Source: Clostridium nigeriense
GTDB lineage: Bacteria > Bacillota > Clostridia > Clostridiales > Clostridiaceae
Direction: 5' to 3'
Assembly: GCF_900086595.1 (NCBI RefSeq)
Contig: NZ_LT575472.1
Location: forward strand, 1,691,225-1,755,224
Length of the DNA stretch: 64,000 nt
The position numbers were made by a program, and so were the translations under genes. The first letter of the stretch is position 1, and the number at the start of each line of letters is the position of its first letter. The notes under the pieces are model-generated. The model was not told where the DNA came from and made no database searches. It saw only the letters and a program-made list of their open reading frames with translations. Positions 16,423 through 26,719 of this stretch are shown piece by piece.

Positions 16423-17082
16423 TTAATTATTAAAATTATCTTTTCTAAATTTTTCAAATTCATCAGTAGTAAATAATTTTATATTTGCATTTTCAATTTT
16501 TAGAATATGTGTAGAGTTACTTAATGCAATATCCATATTATGTTCTATTGATATTATTGTTTTTTTATTTTCTTTATTTAGTTTTTTTAAGATATTATAT
16601 ATTTCTTTTTGATTAACTTCATCTACGCCAGTTGAAGGCTCATCTAAAATTATAATTTCTGAATCACTAAGTAGTGCTCGTGCTATTAATATCCTTTGTT
16701 GTTGTCCACCAGATAACATTCCTAAAAGTCTATTTTTAAAATCTGTCATATTAACAGATTCAAGAGCAGAATCTATGGAAGTGTTTTTATTTTTTAGTGT
16801 TCTTTTATGACAAGCTAAAACTTCCTTTACTGTAATAGGAAATTGTGAATTAAAAGAATCTAATCTTTGTGGTACATATCCAATGGAGTTTGAACTTACT
16901 TCAATACTCCCAGAAGTAGGCTTTAATAAGCCTAGAATTAATTTTATTAATGTAGTTTTACAGCTACCATTTTCACCTACTATAGATAAATAACATCCCT
17001 TAGGTATATGTAAATTTATATCTTTAAGTAGATATGGTGGTTTATTTGTATATGAAAAACATAGGTTTTTTATATCAATCAT
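16423..17082 (-). CDS. zinc/manganese-type ABC transporter ATPase (ZnuC family)
   Basis: 219 residues. The cassette is complete: Walker A at 36-43, Q-loop PQRLDSF, signature LSGGQQQR, Walker B IIILDEPSTGVD and switch EHN. The Walker A is unusual, GENGSCKT, with Cys41 where the last invariant glycine before Lys42 is expected; the codon is TGT, one base from GGT. The rest of the gene is intact, so it does not look like a pseudogene. From memory, the related streptococcal AdcC has Ala at this point. First gene of the zinc operon, behind a Fur-type operator. Confidence 0.88.
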   Translation of the reverse strand: MIDIKNLCFSYTNKPPYLLKDINLHIPKGCYLSIVGENGSCKTTLIKLILGLLKPTSGSIEVSSNSIGYVPQRLDSFNSQFPITVKEVLACHKRTLKNKNTSIDSALESVNMTDFKNRLLGMLSGGQQQRILIARALLSDSEIIILDEPSTGVDEVNQKEIYNILKKLNKENKKTIISIEHNMDIALSNSTHILKIENANIKLFTTDEFEKFRKDNFNN

Positions 17083-17093
17083 TTAATCATCTC

Positions 17094-17139
17094 CTAAATA
17101 GTCTAGTCTAATTATATATGATAATGCGAATGATTTGCA
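17094..17139 (-). promoter_or_regulatory. zinc ABC operon promoter with Fur/Zur-type operator
   Basis: On the minus strand TTGCAA, 18 bases, TATAAT forms a promoter. TGCGAATGATTTGCA (17125-17139) is an imperfect 7-1-7 inverted repeat, 12 of 15 positions symmetric, and covers the -35 and spacer. This is the geometry of Fur-family operators. It lies about 43 bases ahead of the ATPase start, well placed for repression by the neighbouring regulator. Confidence 0.65.
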
Positions 17140-17295
17140 AGAATTACTTTTTTGTTACTATTCTGTCCACTTTCAATAGTCTTAACTAAATAAATAATTT
17201 TAAATCATAGAATAAATACATATATTGCTTTATAATATGGATAAAACATATAATATAGATAATAAAACAAAAGTAAAGAATGCGGAGGAATATAA

Positions 17296-17694
17296 ATGGA
17301 TTTTTCAAGTTTAGTTTTAATGGAAAAGGATAAGGAGACTGGATTTATAACAAAAGAACTAGGAAGCTTTCAAGTTTCAGAGGGAGCTTTATATGTAAAA
17401 AAACTTTTTGTATTAAATGAAGAGGTAAATTTATTTTTTGATACAAATAAAGATGTAGAAGAATGGGAATACTCAGCTATATATGATTTATTTAATTATG
17501 AAGCCTTTGTAAAGGAAGAATTTGAAATAGAAGATATATTGGATGAATATAATCCTACATTCTTAATAAAATTTAAATATGTAGATGATTATGAATTCAT
17601 GAAGGAAAGAATCAATAGATGTGTAGAATTAATAGAAAATTCTATGGATTATGTATTCAATGCTATTGAAGGAAAGGAAGAAGAATATATTTAG
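17296..17694 (+). CDS. DUF6762-type conserved hypothetical protein
   Basis: 132 residues, acidic, soluble, no signal or membrane segment. It begins MDFSSLVLMEKDKETGF and contains VNLFFDTNKDVEEWEYSAIYDLFN, a pattern I recognise as a clostridial family of unknown function (recalled as DUF6762; the number is from memory). The ribosome site is GCGGAGGA. It is close to the PepF gene (30 bases), with which it may share a transcript. No functional residues can be named. Confidence 0.65.
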   Translation: MDFSSLVLMEKDKETGFITKELGSFQVSEGALYVKKLFVLNEEVNLFFDTNKDVEEWEYSAIYDLFNYEAFVKEEFEIEDILDEYNPTFLIKFKYVDDYEFMKERINRCVELIENSMDYVFNAIEGKEEEYI

Positions 17695-17724
17695 AAAAGG
17701 AGGGCCTATTTTTAGGCAGATAAT

Positions 17725-19527
17725 ATGAGTGATTTAAAGGTATTGAAAAAAAGAGAAGAAATTAATGATAAATACAAATGGAAAGTAGATAAGGTATTTA
17801 AAACTGATAAAGAGTGGGACGATGCTTTTAAGAACCTACAAGAAGAAGCTCCAAAACTTAAGGAGTTTGAAGGAAAGCTTAACAATTCAGAAAATATAGA
17901 GGCTTTTTTAGAAAAATATGTAGATTTAGGAATAAAAGCTGAAACTATATATGTTTATGCTCACTTAAAATGTGATGAAGATACGTCAAATTCTAAGTAT
18001 CAGGCTATGATGAATAAGGTTGATGCTTATATGGCTGAATATGCATCGTATACAGCTTATTTTGTTCCTGAAATTTTATCTTTAGATGAAAAGTTAATCA
18101 GGGATATAATAAATAATACAGATAATCTAAATTTATATAAATTTATGTTTGAAGATATACTAAAGGAAAAACCACATATATTAAGTAAGTCAGAAGAAGA
18201 GCTTTTAGCTTCAGTTTCTGATTGTTTAGAAGCTCCATCTTCAATTCATAATATGCTAACAAATGCAGATATGAAATTTGGTGATATTATAGATGAAGAC
18301 GGCGAAAAAGTAGAATTAACAGAAGGTAATTATTCTGCTTTTATAAAAAGTAAAGATAGAAATGTGAGAAGAGAAGCATTTAAAACTCTATTTAATAGAT
18401 ATAAGGAATTAGAGAATACACTTGCTACAACTTTAAGTAGTTCAATTAAGAATTTTAATTTTGGTGCTAAAATAAGAAAATATAATTCAGCGCTAGAAGC
18501 TTCTTTAAAGCCTAATGATATTCCAGTGGAGGTTTATAAGAATGCAGTTAAGACTATAGATGATAATTTAAAATCTCTTCATAGATACGTTGCATTAAAG
18601 AAAAAATTATTAGGATTAGATGAAATGCATATGTATGATTTATATGTTCCTGTTATAGAAATTCCTAAGGAGCATATAGAATTTGATAAAGCTGTAGATA
18701 TGGTTATAGAAGGCTTAAATCCCTTAGGCCAAGAATATTTAGATATATTTAAGTCAGGTGTAAATGATGGCTGGATAGATATATATCAAAATAAAGGTAA
18801 AAGAGGCGGAGCTTATTCTTGGGGTGGATATAAAACAATGCCATATGTGCTTTTAAATTATAATTATGAGTTACATGATGTTTCAACTTTAGCACATGAA
18901 ATGGGGCATTCCATTCATTCTTATTATTCAAGAAAAGAGCAACCATATATTTACGCAGGATATACTTTGTTTTGTGCAGAAGTAGCTTCAACTACTAATG
19001 AAGCATTACTTATTCATCATTTAATTAACAAAGAAACTGATAAAAAGAAGAGACTTTATTTAATTAATCAAGAATTAGAACAAATAAGAACTACAGTATT
19101 TAGACAGCTTATGTTTGCTGAATTTGAGCTTTATACTCATGAATCTTTAGAAAATGGAAATCCTTTAACTGCTGAGGATTATAACAAGGCTTGGCATGAT
19201 TTAAATGTTAAGTATTTTGGACCAGACATGGTAGTTGATAATGAAATAGATATAGAATGGGCGAGAATACCGCATTTTTACTCAGACTTCTATGTATATC
19301 AATATGCTACTGGTTATGCTGCAGCTTCAGCTTTTGCAAAAGCTATATTAGAAGGAAAAGAAGGGGCTGTAGATAAGTATATAAACTTCTTAAAGAGTGG
19401 GGGAAGTGATTATCCAATAGAAATTTTAAAGATGGCTGGAGTTGATATGACAACTTCTAAACCTTTAGAAGCTACTATTGAAAGATTTAATGAGTTACTA
19501 GATATGTTAGATAAAGAAATAAATTAA
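17725..19527 (+). CDS. pepF: oligoendopeptidase F (M3 family metallopeptidase)
   Basis: 600 residues, the usual length for PepF. The zinc site HEMGH is at 391-395 (in LAHEMGHSIHSYYS), with the third ligand expected in CAEVAST about 25 residues later. The C-terminal IPHFYSDFYVYQYATGYAAASAFA segment, which carries the substrate-binding His and Tyr residues of M3B peptidases, is intact. It is a cytosolic enzyme that trims oligopeptides. The ribosome site AAAAGGAGGG is 20 bases from the ATG, with a small GCCTA/TAGGC hairpin in between that would bring the two close. Confidence 0.93.
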   Translation: MSDLKVLKKREEINDKYKWKVDKVFKTDKEWDDAFKNLQEEAPKLKEFEGKLNNSENIEAFLEKYVDLGIKAETIYVYAHLKCDEDTSNSKYQAMMNKVDAYMAEYASYTAYFVPEILSLDEKLIRDIINNTDNLNLYKFMFEDILKEKPHILSKSEEELLASVSDCLEAPSSIHNMLTNADMKFGDIIDEDGEKVELTEGNYSAFIKSKDRNVRREAFKTLFNRYKELENTLATTLSSSIKNFNFGAKIRKYNSALEASLKPNDIPVEVYKNAVKTIDDNLKSLHRYVALKKKLLGLDEMHMYDLYVPVIEIPKEHIEFDKAVDMVIEGLNPLGQEYLDIFKSGVNDGWIDIYQNKGKRGGAYSWGGYKTMPYVLLNYNYELHDVSTLAHEMGHSIHSYYSRKEQPYIYAGYTLFCAEVASTTNEALLIHHLINKETDKKKRLYLINQELEQIRTTVFRQLMFAEFELYTHESLENGNPLTAEDYNKAWHDLNVKYFGPDMVVDNEIDIEWARIPHFYSDFYVYQYATGYAAASAFAKAILEGKEGAVDKYINFLKSGGSDYPIEILKMAGVDMTTSKPLEATIERFNELLDMLDKEIN

Positions 19528-19540
19528 TAAAGATAAAATT

Positions 19541-19583
19541 GGGGCTATCTTTTTTATTGGATGATAGCTCCATTAATATTTTT
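19541..19583 (+). terminator. intrinsic terminator after pepF
   Basis: GGGGCTATC pairs with GATAGCTCC across a 13-base loop; the 3' side is AT-rich with a late T run. It separates pepF from the rhomboid gene. Confidence 0.6.
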
Positions 19584-19603
19584 AAGGCTTGGGGGGAAGA
19601 AGT

Positions 19604-20575
19604 ATGGAAAAATTTGAAAAAGTGTTTTTCAACATATTGACCAAAGAAATGAATTTTTTCATGAGAGATTATTATAGTAGTTATAATGAGAAAAATAAGT
19701 GGATAGGACTTTTAGATATAGAAGACACATATGTTGCAGTTTTAATAGTTAAAGATTCAGAGGAAGAAATAATATTTAACGAAGTAAAAGAATATTTATC
19801 TAATAATTTAAATAAGCCTTTTATAATTAATTTAATAGTTTTAGCTTCTGGAGAGTATTTAAGTTATGGAGAAAATTTTTATAATAAATTAGTTTTTTCA
19901 TTAAAAGAAAGAAATGTTATTTATTGTAGTGAAGGTTCTAAAGCCTTTTTACCAGTAATAGACTATATTGTAAAAATGGATGGTAAAAAAACAAGAAACT
20001 TTAATGAATATAAATATACATATAGTATTATATTAATTAATATTGTTATATTTTTAATAGAAGCAATTAAATCAAGAAACTTTATCAATATTGATATTTA
20101 TACTTTAGCAGAAATGGGAGCTAAAATTAATATACTTATTAATTATGGAGAGTTTTATAGATTAATTATTGCAGCTTTTTTACACGGGGGATTAATTCAT
20201 ATATTTTTTAACATGAGTGCCCTTAATATTATAGGAAAAGAAGTAGAATCGGTATATGGAGGTAAAAAATTACTATTAATTTATTTTTTATCTGCTGTAG
20301 GAGGGAATATATTTAGTTACATTTTTAAACCTAATAGTATATCAGTAGGAGCATCAGGTGCAATTTTTGGACTTTTAGGAGCTATGTTAGTTTTTGGATT
20401 AAAGGAAAGGCATAAAATAGGAAGAGAATATACTAAAAACATATTAAAGACTATAATATTAAATGTAATTATTGGATTAACTATACCTAGTATAGATAAT
20501 TTTGCCCATTTAGGTGGACTAGTTATCGGTGCTTTAGTATCTTTTATTTTATTTAAGAAGTTAAGAATTAGTTAA
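19604..20575 (+). CDS. rhomboid family intramembrane serine protease
   Basis: 323 residues from the ATG after GGGGGGAAG; an in-frame TTG at 19589 lies before that site. A soluble N-terminal domain of about 145 residues precedes six or seven membrane helices. Rhomboid marks are present: HGGLIHIFFNMSAL (oxyanion His and Asn helix), GASGAIFG with the catalytic Ser, and NFAHLGGLVIG with the catalytic His. It cleaves membrane proteins within the bilayer. The substrate is unknown. It stands next to another membrane protein of the same direction. Confidence 0.9.
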   Translation: MEKFEKVFFNILTKEMNFFMRDYYSSYNEKNKWIGLLDIEDTYVAVLIVKDSEEEIIFNEVKEYLSNNLNKPFIINLIVLASGEYLSYGENFYNKLVFSLKERNVIYCSEGSKAFLPVIDYIVKMDGKKTRNFNEYKYTYSIILINIVIFLIEAIKSRNFINIDIYTLAEMGAKINILINYGEFYRLIIAAFLHGGLIHIFFNMSALNIIGKEVESVYGGKKLLLIYFLSAVGGNIFSYIFKPNSISVGASGAIFGLLGAMLVFGLKERHKIGREYTKNILKTIILNVIIGLTIPSIDNFAHLGGLVIGALVSFILFKKLRIS

Positions 20576-20657
20576 ATATTAAGAGGGAAAAACAAAGAAT
20601 ATATAATTTTTGTTACAATATAGAATATTATAAATTTTATTAGTAGGAGTGATTGTT

Positions 20658-21281
20658 GTGAAAAAGAATAGTATTAATAGGGAGTTTATAGTTGCAGCAA
20701 TATTTACTATAATCTTGATTTTTACTTCAATTTATGATTTTATTGCAAGAGATGGGGAGAAATTATTTAGACTAGGATTAACCTTTATAACAGTAGTATT
20801 AGCTTATTTACTATATAAAAAGAGTTTTTTAAAAGGTTCTAGGATAATATACTACATAAATATAATTTTTATATTTTTATCTATGTATTTAGCAAGTGTT
20901 TGGAACTTTTATTCTATACCTAATTATGATAAATTTTTACATCTATTATCAGGAGCTGTTATAGCTATTATTGGATACGTACTTTTCTTATATCTAACAA
21001 ATAATAATTCAAGGAAAGAAATACATCCTCTAACTTCAGTAATATTTGTTATTATTTTTGCTACAGCAGCTGCAGGGGCATGGGAAATTTGGGAATTTAC
21101 AACAGATTCATTATTTGGTCTTACAGCTCAAAATAATAGTTTAGTAGATACAATGTGGGATATAATATGTGGAACAGTAGTGGGAATTATAACAGCTATC
21201 CCTATTTATATCCACAGTAAAGGCAGAAAAATTAAGATTATTGACATGATAATAGAGGATATAGAAAAGAATAGAAGGTAA
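20658..21281 (+). CDS. DUF2238/YjdF-like integral membrane protein
   Basis: 207 residues from a GTG placed eight bases after AGGAG; a GTG at 20649 overlaps the site. Six hydrophobic segments. The conserved patterns YDKFLHLLSGAVIAIIGY and GAWEIWEFTTDSLFG followed by DTMWDIICGTVVG, with His, Glu and Asp inside the membrane helices, fit the DUF2238 (YjdF) family, whose function is not established. The membrane-embedded acidic and His residues suggest a transporter or enzyme, but this is inference. The gene ends before a long terminator hairpin. Confidence 0.72.
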   Translation: MKKNSINREFIVAAIFTIILIFTSIYDFIARDGEKLFRLGLTFITVVLAYLLYKKSFLKGSRIIYYINIIFIFLSMYLASVWNFYSIPNYDKFLHLLSGAVIAIIGYVLFLYLTNNNSRKEIHPLTSVIFVIIFATAAAGAWEIWEFTTDSLFGLTAQNNSLVDTMWDIICGTVVGIITAIPIYIHSKGRKIKIIDMIIEDIEKNRR

Positions 21282-21287
21282 ACTAAA

Positions 21288-21365
21288 AAAGGTATATATA
21301 ATATTACGATAATTTAGAATTGTGATTTAAAAGAAGTAATATTATATGTACCTTCTCTTTTTTTG
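21288..21365 (+). terminator. long-stem terminator with 28-base loop
   Basis: A 19-base arm AAGGTATATATAATATTAC pairs, with two mismatches, with its complement 28 bases later, followed by CTCTTTTTTT. The loop contains TGATTTAAAAG. Unusually long compared with neighbouring terminators. Confidence 0.75.
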
Positions 21366-21479
21366 TATTTGCAAAAACTCACAAAAAGATGTATAATTTT
21401 AATAAATTAATAAAATTTAAGAATGTTTAAAAAAGATATAGTAAAAAAACGGCTAATAATGTATTATATATATTATTAA

Positions 21480-22847
<1,368 letters not shown>

Positions 22848-22856
22848 TAGTTAAAA

Positions 22857-22942
22857 TCTCAAAAATAGCAACCCCTATTTTGAGTTATTTGAAGGCTTTT
22901 TATATTAAGTTATACTTTATATAGAAAGTCTTCATTTTTTTT
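22857..22942 (+). terminator. tandem terminator hairpins after gdhA
   Basis: First CTCAAAAATAG / CTATTTTGAG. Then AAGGCTTTTTATAT pairs with ATATAGAAAGTCTT, followed by eight T. The second is the stronger terminator. The rest of the 300-base gap up to the glycosyltransferase is AT-rich with no gene visible. Confidence 0.75.
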
Positions 22943-23154
22943 GGAAATTATTACAGAACTAACTTAATTATATCTTTACTTTAGTAGGAAAGAATAATAG
23001 TAAATAGAGTTTATAAATTAATAATATTAATATAAATTTAAGATTTCCATACTTGATTTTTTCCCCCTATTAGAATATATTTAATAAAGATGTCTAAGGG
23101 AATTTATAAGTAGTAATATTAGGAAAATACCTTTTGTATAAAGGAGTGAATGTA

Positions 23155-24546
23155 ATGAAGAATATTATTTTTTCTGTAACGGCTGTTTTTCAACTAACTG
23201 TTTTTGCAATTATGATGTATTATTTTATACTAGCTTTCTTTGGTTTAAGAAGAAAGGTTGAGAAAAAAAATTATACACCAACTAAGAAGTTTGCAATGAT
23301 AGTAGCAGCTCATAATGAAGAAGTAGTAATAGGTAAATTAATTGAAAGTATGCTTAATCAAAATTATCCTAGAGAACTTTTTGATATTTTTGTTATTGCT
23401 GATAACTGTACAGATAATACTGCAAAGATAGCAAGGAAATATGGTGTATATGTTTATGAAAGATTTAACAAGGAACAAAAAGGTAAGGGATATGCACTAG
23501 AGTGGATGTTTGATAAAATATTCAAAATGCAAAAAAAATATGATGCAGTAGCAATTTTTGATGCGGATAATTTAGTTTCAAAAAATTGGTGTAAGGAAAT
23601 AAATTCAAAGATGTTGGATGGATATAAAGTAGTACAAGGCTACATAGATAGTAAAAATCCAAATGATTCTTGGATTTCAGCTTCATATTCTATAGCTTTT
23701 TGGACTCAAAATAGAATGTACCAATTAGCTAGAGCAAATGTTGGGTTATCTAACCAAATAGGTGGAACAGGATTTGCTATAGATACAGAAATATTAAAAG
23801 AATATGGATGGGGTGCAACATGCTTAACTGAAGACTTAGAGTTTAGTTGTAAACTTATTTTAAATGGAGAAAAAGTAGGTTGGGCTCATGATGCTATAAT
23901 TTATGATGAAAAGCCTTTAACTTTAAAACAATCTTGGGTACAAAGAAGAAGATGGATGCAAGGTTTTACAGATGTAGCATCAAGATATTTTGTAAAGTTA
24001 CTTAAAAAAGGGTTGAAAGAAAGAAAATGGTTTGTTCTTGATTGTGCTTTATATGTAATACAACCGTTTTTTACTTTAATGATTGGTATTTCAGCAGTCT
24101 TAAGCTTTATTCAAAGCAGTAGTAAGGGTGTTCATATTTACTTAATAAGTTATTTAATTGGTGATTTTTTCTTTAAGATTATAGGTGTTATGCAATTCTT
24201 GATAACTCCATTAATTTTAAGATTAGATAAAAAAATATCACCGGGACTATTTGCTATGTTAATATTCTACACATCAAATGTTTTTGTACTACCTATATTT
24301 GCAACTAAAGCAGATAATTATTTAGAAATATTAATAATAGACTTAGTTTATAATTTGGCATTTTTACTAGCTGCAGCATTATTCTTAGGAAAAAAGAAAC
24401 TTATATTATTCTTTAGATTCTTATTATATTCTTTATATACATTAACTTGGATACCAATAACTATAGAAGGAATAATAAGAAAGAATAATAAAGAGTGGAA
24501 TCCAACAAAACATATAAGAAATATTGAAATTTGTGATGTTCAGTAA
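23155..24546 (+). CDS. membrane glycosyltransferase family 2
   Basis: 463 residues from the ATG after AAAGGAGTG; an in-frame TTG at 23134 precedes that site. A first membrane helix is followed by a GT-A domain: MIVAAHNEEVVIGKLIES (nucleotide-sugar binding), the metal-binding DADN after VAIF, the acceptor Glu-Asp in CLTEDLEF, and QRRRWMQG, the QxxRW of processive beta-glycosyltransferases. Four or five further helices end the chain. This form is shared by hyaluronan, cellulose and poly-GlcNAc synthases, so a cell-surface polysaccharide or glycolipid product is likely. Single gene. Confidence 0.87.
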   Translation: MKNIIFSVTAVFQLTVFAIMMYYFILAFFGLRRKVEKKNYTPTKKFAMIVAAHNEEVVIGKLIESMLNQNYPRELFDIFVIADNCTDNTAKIARKYGVYVYERFNKEQKGKGYALEWMFDKIFKMQKKYDAVAIFDADNLVSKNWCKEINSKMLDGYKVVQGYIDSKNPNDSWISASYSIAFWTQNRMYQLARANVGLSNQIGGTGFAIDTEILKEYGWGATCLTEDLEFSCKLILNGEKVGWAHDAIIYDEKPLTLKQSWVQRRRWMQGFTDVASRYFVKLLKKGLKERKWFVLDCALYVIQPFFTLMIGISAVLSFIQSSSKGVHIYLISYLIGDFFFKIIGVMQFLITPLILRLDKKISPGLFAMLIFYTSNVFVLPIFATKADNYLEILIIDLVYNLAFLLAAALFLGKKKLILFFRFLLYSLYTLTWIPITIEGIIRKNNKEWNPTKHIRNIEICDVQ

Positions 24547-24547
24547 T

Positions 24548-24577
24548 AAAGACGTAGCTTAAGGCTACGTCTTTTTA
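24548..24577 (+). terminator. intrinsic terminator
   Basis: AAAGACGTAGC / GCTACGTCTTT with a five-base loop and T tail, right after the glycosyltransferase stop. Confidence 0.92.
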
Positions 24578-24600
24578 AGTTAATATAAATATTTATTAAA

Positions 24601-24640
24601 CGAACATTAGTTTGACTTTTTTAGAATAAACATTTATATT
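24601..24640 (+). promoter_or_regulatory. parE-parC promoter with LexA-like box
   Basis: TTGACT, 17 bases, TATATT forms a good sigma-A promoter (24612-24640). CGAACATTAGTTTG (24601-24614) overlaps its -35 and matches the Gram-positive LexA pattern CGAAC-N4-GTTYG. An SOS link is inferred. From memory, parEC belongs to the LexA regulon of Bacillus subtilis. Confidence 0.55.
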
Positions 24641-24749
24641 TTTATTTGTAGTTTAATTATGATAAAATTAAAAAGATTATAATCAATATGGATGGTTAAA
24701 CTAAGGTATAGTCCTTAGGTTAATTTATATTATTGTTTTGGAGGTTTGT

Positions 24750-26699
24750 ATGAGTACAGATTTAGTTAAGGGATATGATGTTACGGATTTAACTTCCTTA
24801 GAAAAATTAGAACCAGTTAGAGTAAGACCAGGTATGTATATTGGTTCAACAGGAACAAAAGGTTTGCATCATTGTATATGGGAAATTTTAGACAACTCCA
24901 TAGATGAAATATCTAATGGCTATGGAAATAAAGCCACTATTATAATAAATAAAGATAAAAGTGTGACTATAATAGATAATGGAAGAGGAATTCCTACAGG
25001 GATTCATCCAATTAAAAAGAAATCTGGAGTTGAAATGGTTTTTACGGAACTTCATACTGGGGGAAAGTTCAATAATAAAAACTATAAAACTTCAGGAGGA
25101 TTACATGGAGTTGGAGCAGCTGTAGTTAATGCTTTATCTTTATGGCTTGAAGTTGAAGTATGTCAAAATGGAAATAGATATAAACAAAGGTTTGAATATG
25201 CTTATGATAAAGAGCTAAAAAGAATAATGCCAGGAACTTCAGTAACAAAACTTGAAGTTATAGGAAAGAGTAATGAAACTGGAACAAAAGTAACTTTTAT
25301 GCCAGATAAAGAAGTTTTTTCAACAATAGATTTTAAGGTTGACATAATAGACGAAAGACTCCAAGAGTTAGCTTTCCAAAATAAAGGTATTCATTTAGAA
25401 CTTATAGATTTAAGAAAAGAAGAGGAATTTAAAAAAGAATATTATTCTGAAAGAGGACTTTTAGATTTTATAGAATATTTAAATGAAAGTAAAACCGTTC
25501 TACATCAAACACCTATATATTTTGAGGGTGAAAAAATGGTTAATAACATTCAGATGTTTGGCGAGGTATGTATTCAATTTACTGATTCTACAACTGAAAA
25601 TATAGCAAGTTATGTTAATAATATACCTACTACAGAAGCTGGAACTCATGAAACAGGCTTTAAGACAGGCATGACTAGAGCTTTTAAAGAAGGAGCAAAA
25701 AAACTTGGTCTTTTAAAAGAAAAGGATAAGGAGTTTGAAGGTGATGATTTAAGAGAAGGAATGACAGCCATAGTCAGAATTAAGATTACTAATCCTATCT
25801 TTGAAGGTCAAACTAAAACTAAGCTTGGGTCAGCAGAAGCTTACACAATGATGAATGATTTGGCTTATACTAAGTTTCTTGAATGGATAGAAGATAATAA
25901 AGAAGTTGCTAGCATGATAATAAATAATGCTCTTCAAGCAGCTCAAAGAAGAGAAAAGATAAAAAAGATAAATGAAGCAGAAAAGAAAAAAATAGGTAAA
26001 GGAGCAGCACCTCTTGCTGGAAAAGTAGCTGTATGTACTTTAAAGGATAATACTGTTAATGAGTTTATAGTAGTTGAGGGAGATTCAGCAGGCGGATCAG
26101 CAAAGCAAGCAAGAGATAGGAGATTCCAAACTATTATGCCATCTAAGGGTAAAATAATGAATACAGAAAAGCAAAAGCTTGAAAATGTATTAGCTTCAGA
26201 AGAATTAAAGATATTTAATACTGCTTTAGGTACAGGTACTTTAGATAATTATAAAGAAGAAGACTTAAAATATGACAAAATTATAATAATGAGTGATGCA
26301 GATGTCGACGGATATCACATTAGAACTTTATGGATGACATATATTTATAGATATATGAGACCTTTAATATCCAATGGGCACCTTTATTTAGCTCAGCCGC
26401 CTTTATATAAGGTTTATAAAAATGTTAAAGGAAAAGAAGTTCATAAATATGCTTATAGTGATGATGAACTTGAACAAGTGAAAAAAGAGGTTGGAAAGGG
26501 AGCACTTATACAAAGATATAAAGGACTTGGTGAAATGAATCCTGACCAATTATGGGAAACAACTTTAAATCCTGAAACTAGAACTCTTCTTCAAGTAACT
26601 ATTGAAGATGCAGCTAAGGCTGAAAAAATGGTTTCTCTACTTATGGGAGATATAGTTGAACCTCGAAAAGCTTATATGTATAAATATGGAGAATTTTAA
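24750..26699 (+). CDS. parE: DNA topoisomerase IV subunit B
   Basis: 649 residues from the ATG after TTGGAGGTTTG. ATPase GHKL domain with RVRPGMYIGS, EILDNSIDEI, DNGRGIP and GGLHGVGAAVVNALS. The Toprim region has EGDSAGGSAKQARDRRFQ and the metal-binding DADVDG, and the end has YKGLGEMNPDQLWETT. With ParC it decatenates chromosomes. The ParE call over GyrB rests on the SAKQARDRRFQTIMPSKGK pattern and on the partner gene that follows after 20 bases; gyrBA normally lies near the origin. A promoter with LexA-like box and a leader hairpin precede it. Confidence 0.88.
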   Translation: MSTDLVKGYDVTDLTSLEKLEPVRVRPGMYIGSTGTKGLHHCIWEILDNSIDEISNGYGNKATIIINKDKSVTIIDNGRGIPTGIHPIKKKSGVEMVFTELHTGGKFNNKNYKTSGGLHGVGAAVVNALSLWLEVEVCQNGNRYKQRFEYAYDKELKRIMPGTSVTKLEVIGKSNETGTKVTFMPDKEVFSTIDFKVDIIDERLQELAFQNKGIHLELIDLRKEEEFKKEYYSERGLLDFIEYLNESKTVLHQTPIYFEGEKMVNNIQMFGEVCIQFTDSTTENIASYVNNIPTTEAGTHETGFKTGMTRAFKEGAKKLGLLKEKDKEFEGDDLREGMTAIVRIKITNPIFEGQTKTKLGSAEAYTMMNDLAYTKFLEWIEDNKEVASMIINNALQAAQRREKIKKINEAEKKKIGKGAAPLAGKVAVCTLKDNTVNEFIVVEGDSAGGSAKQARDRRFQTIMPSKGKIMNTEKQKLENVLASEELKIFNTALGTGTLDNYKEEDLKYDKIIIMSDADVDGYHIRTLWMTYIYRYMRPLISNGHLYLAQPPLYKVYKNVKGKEVHKYAYSDDELEQVKKEVGKGALIQRYKGLGEMNPDQLWETTLNPETRTLLQVTIEDAAKAEKMVSLLMGDIVEPRKAYMYKYGEF

Positions 26700-26719
26700 T
26701 AAAGAATTGGAGAAAAGAT

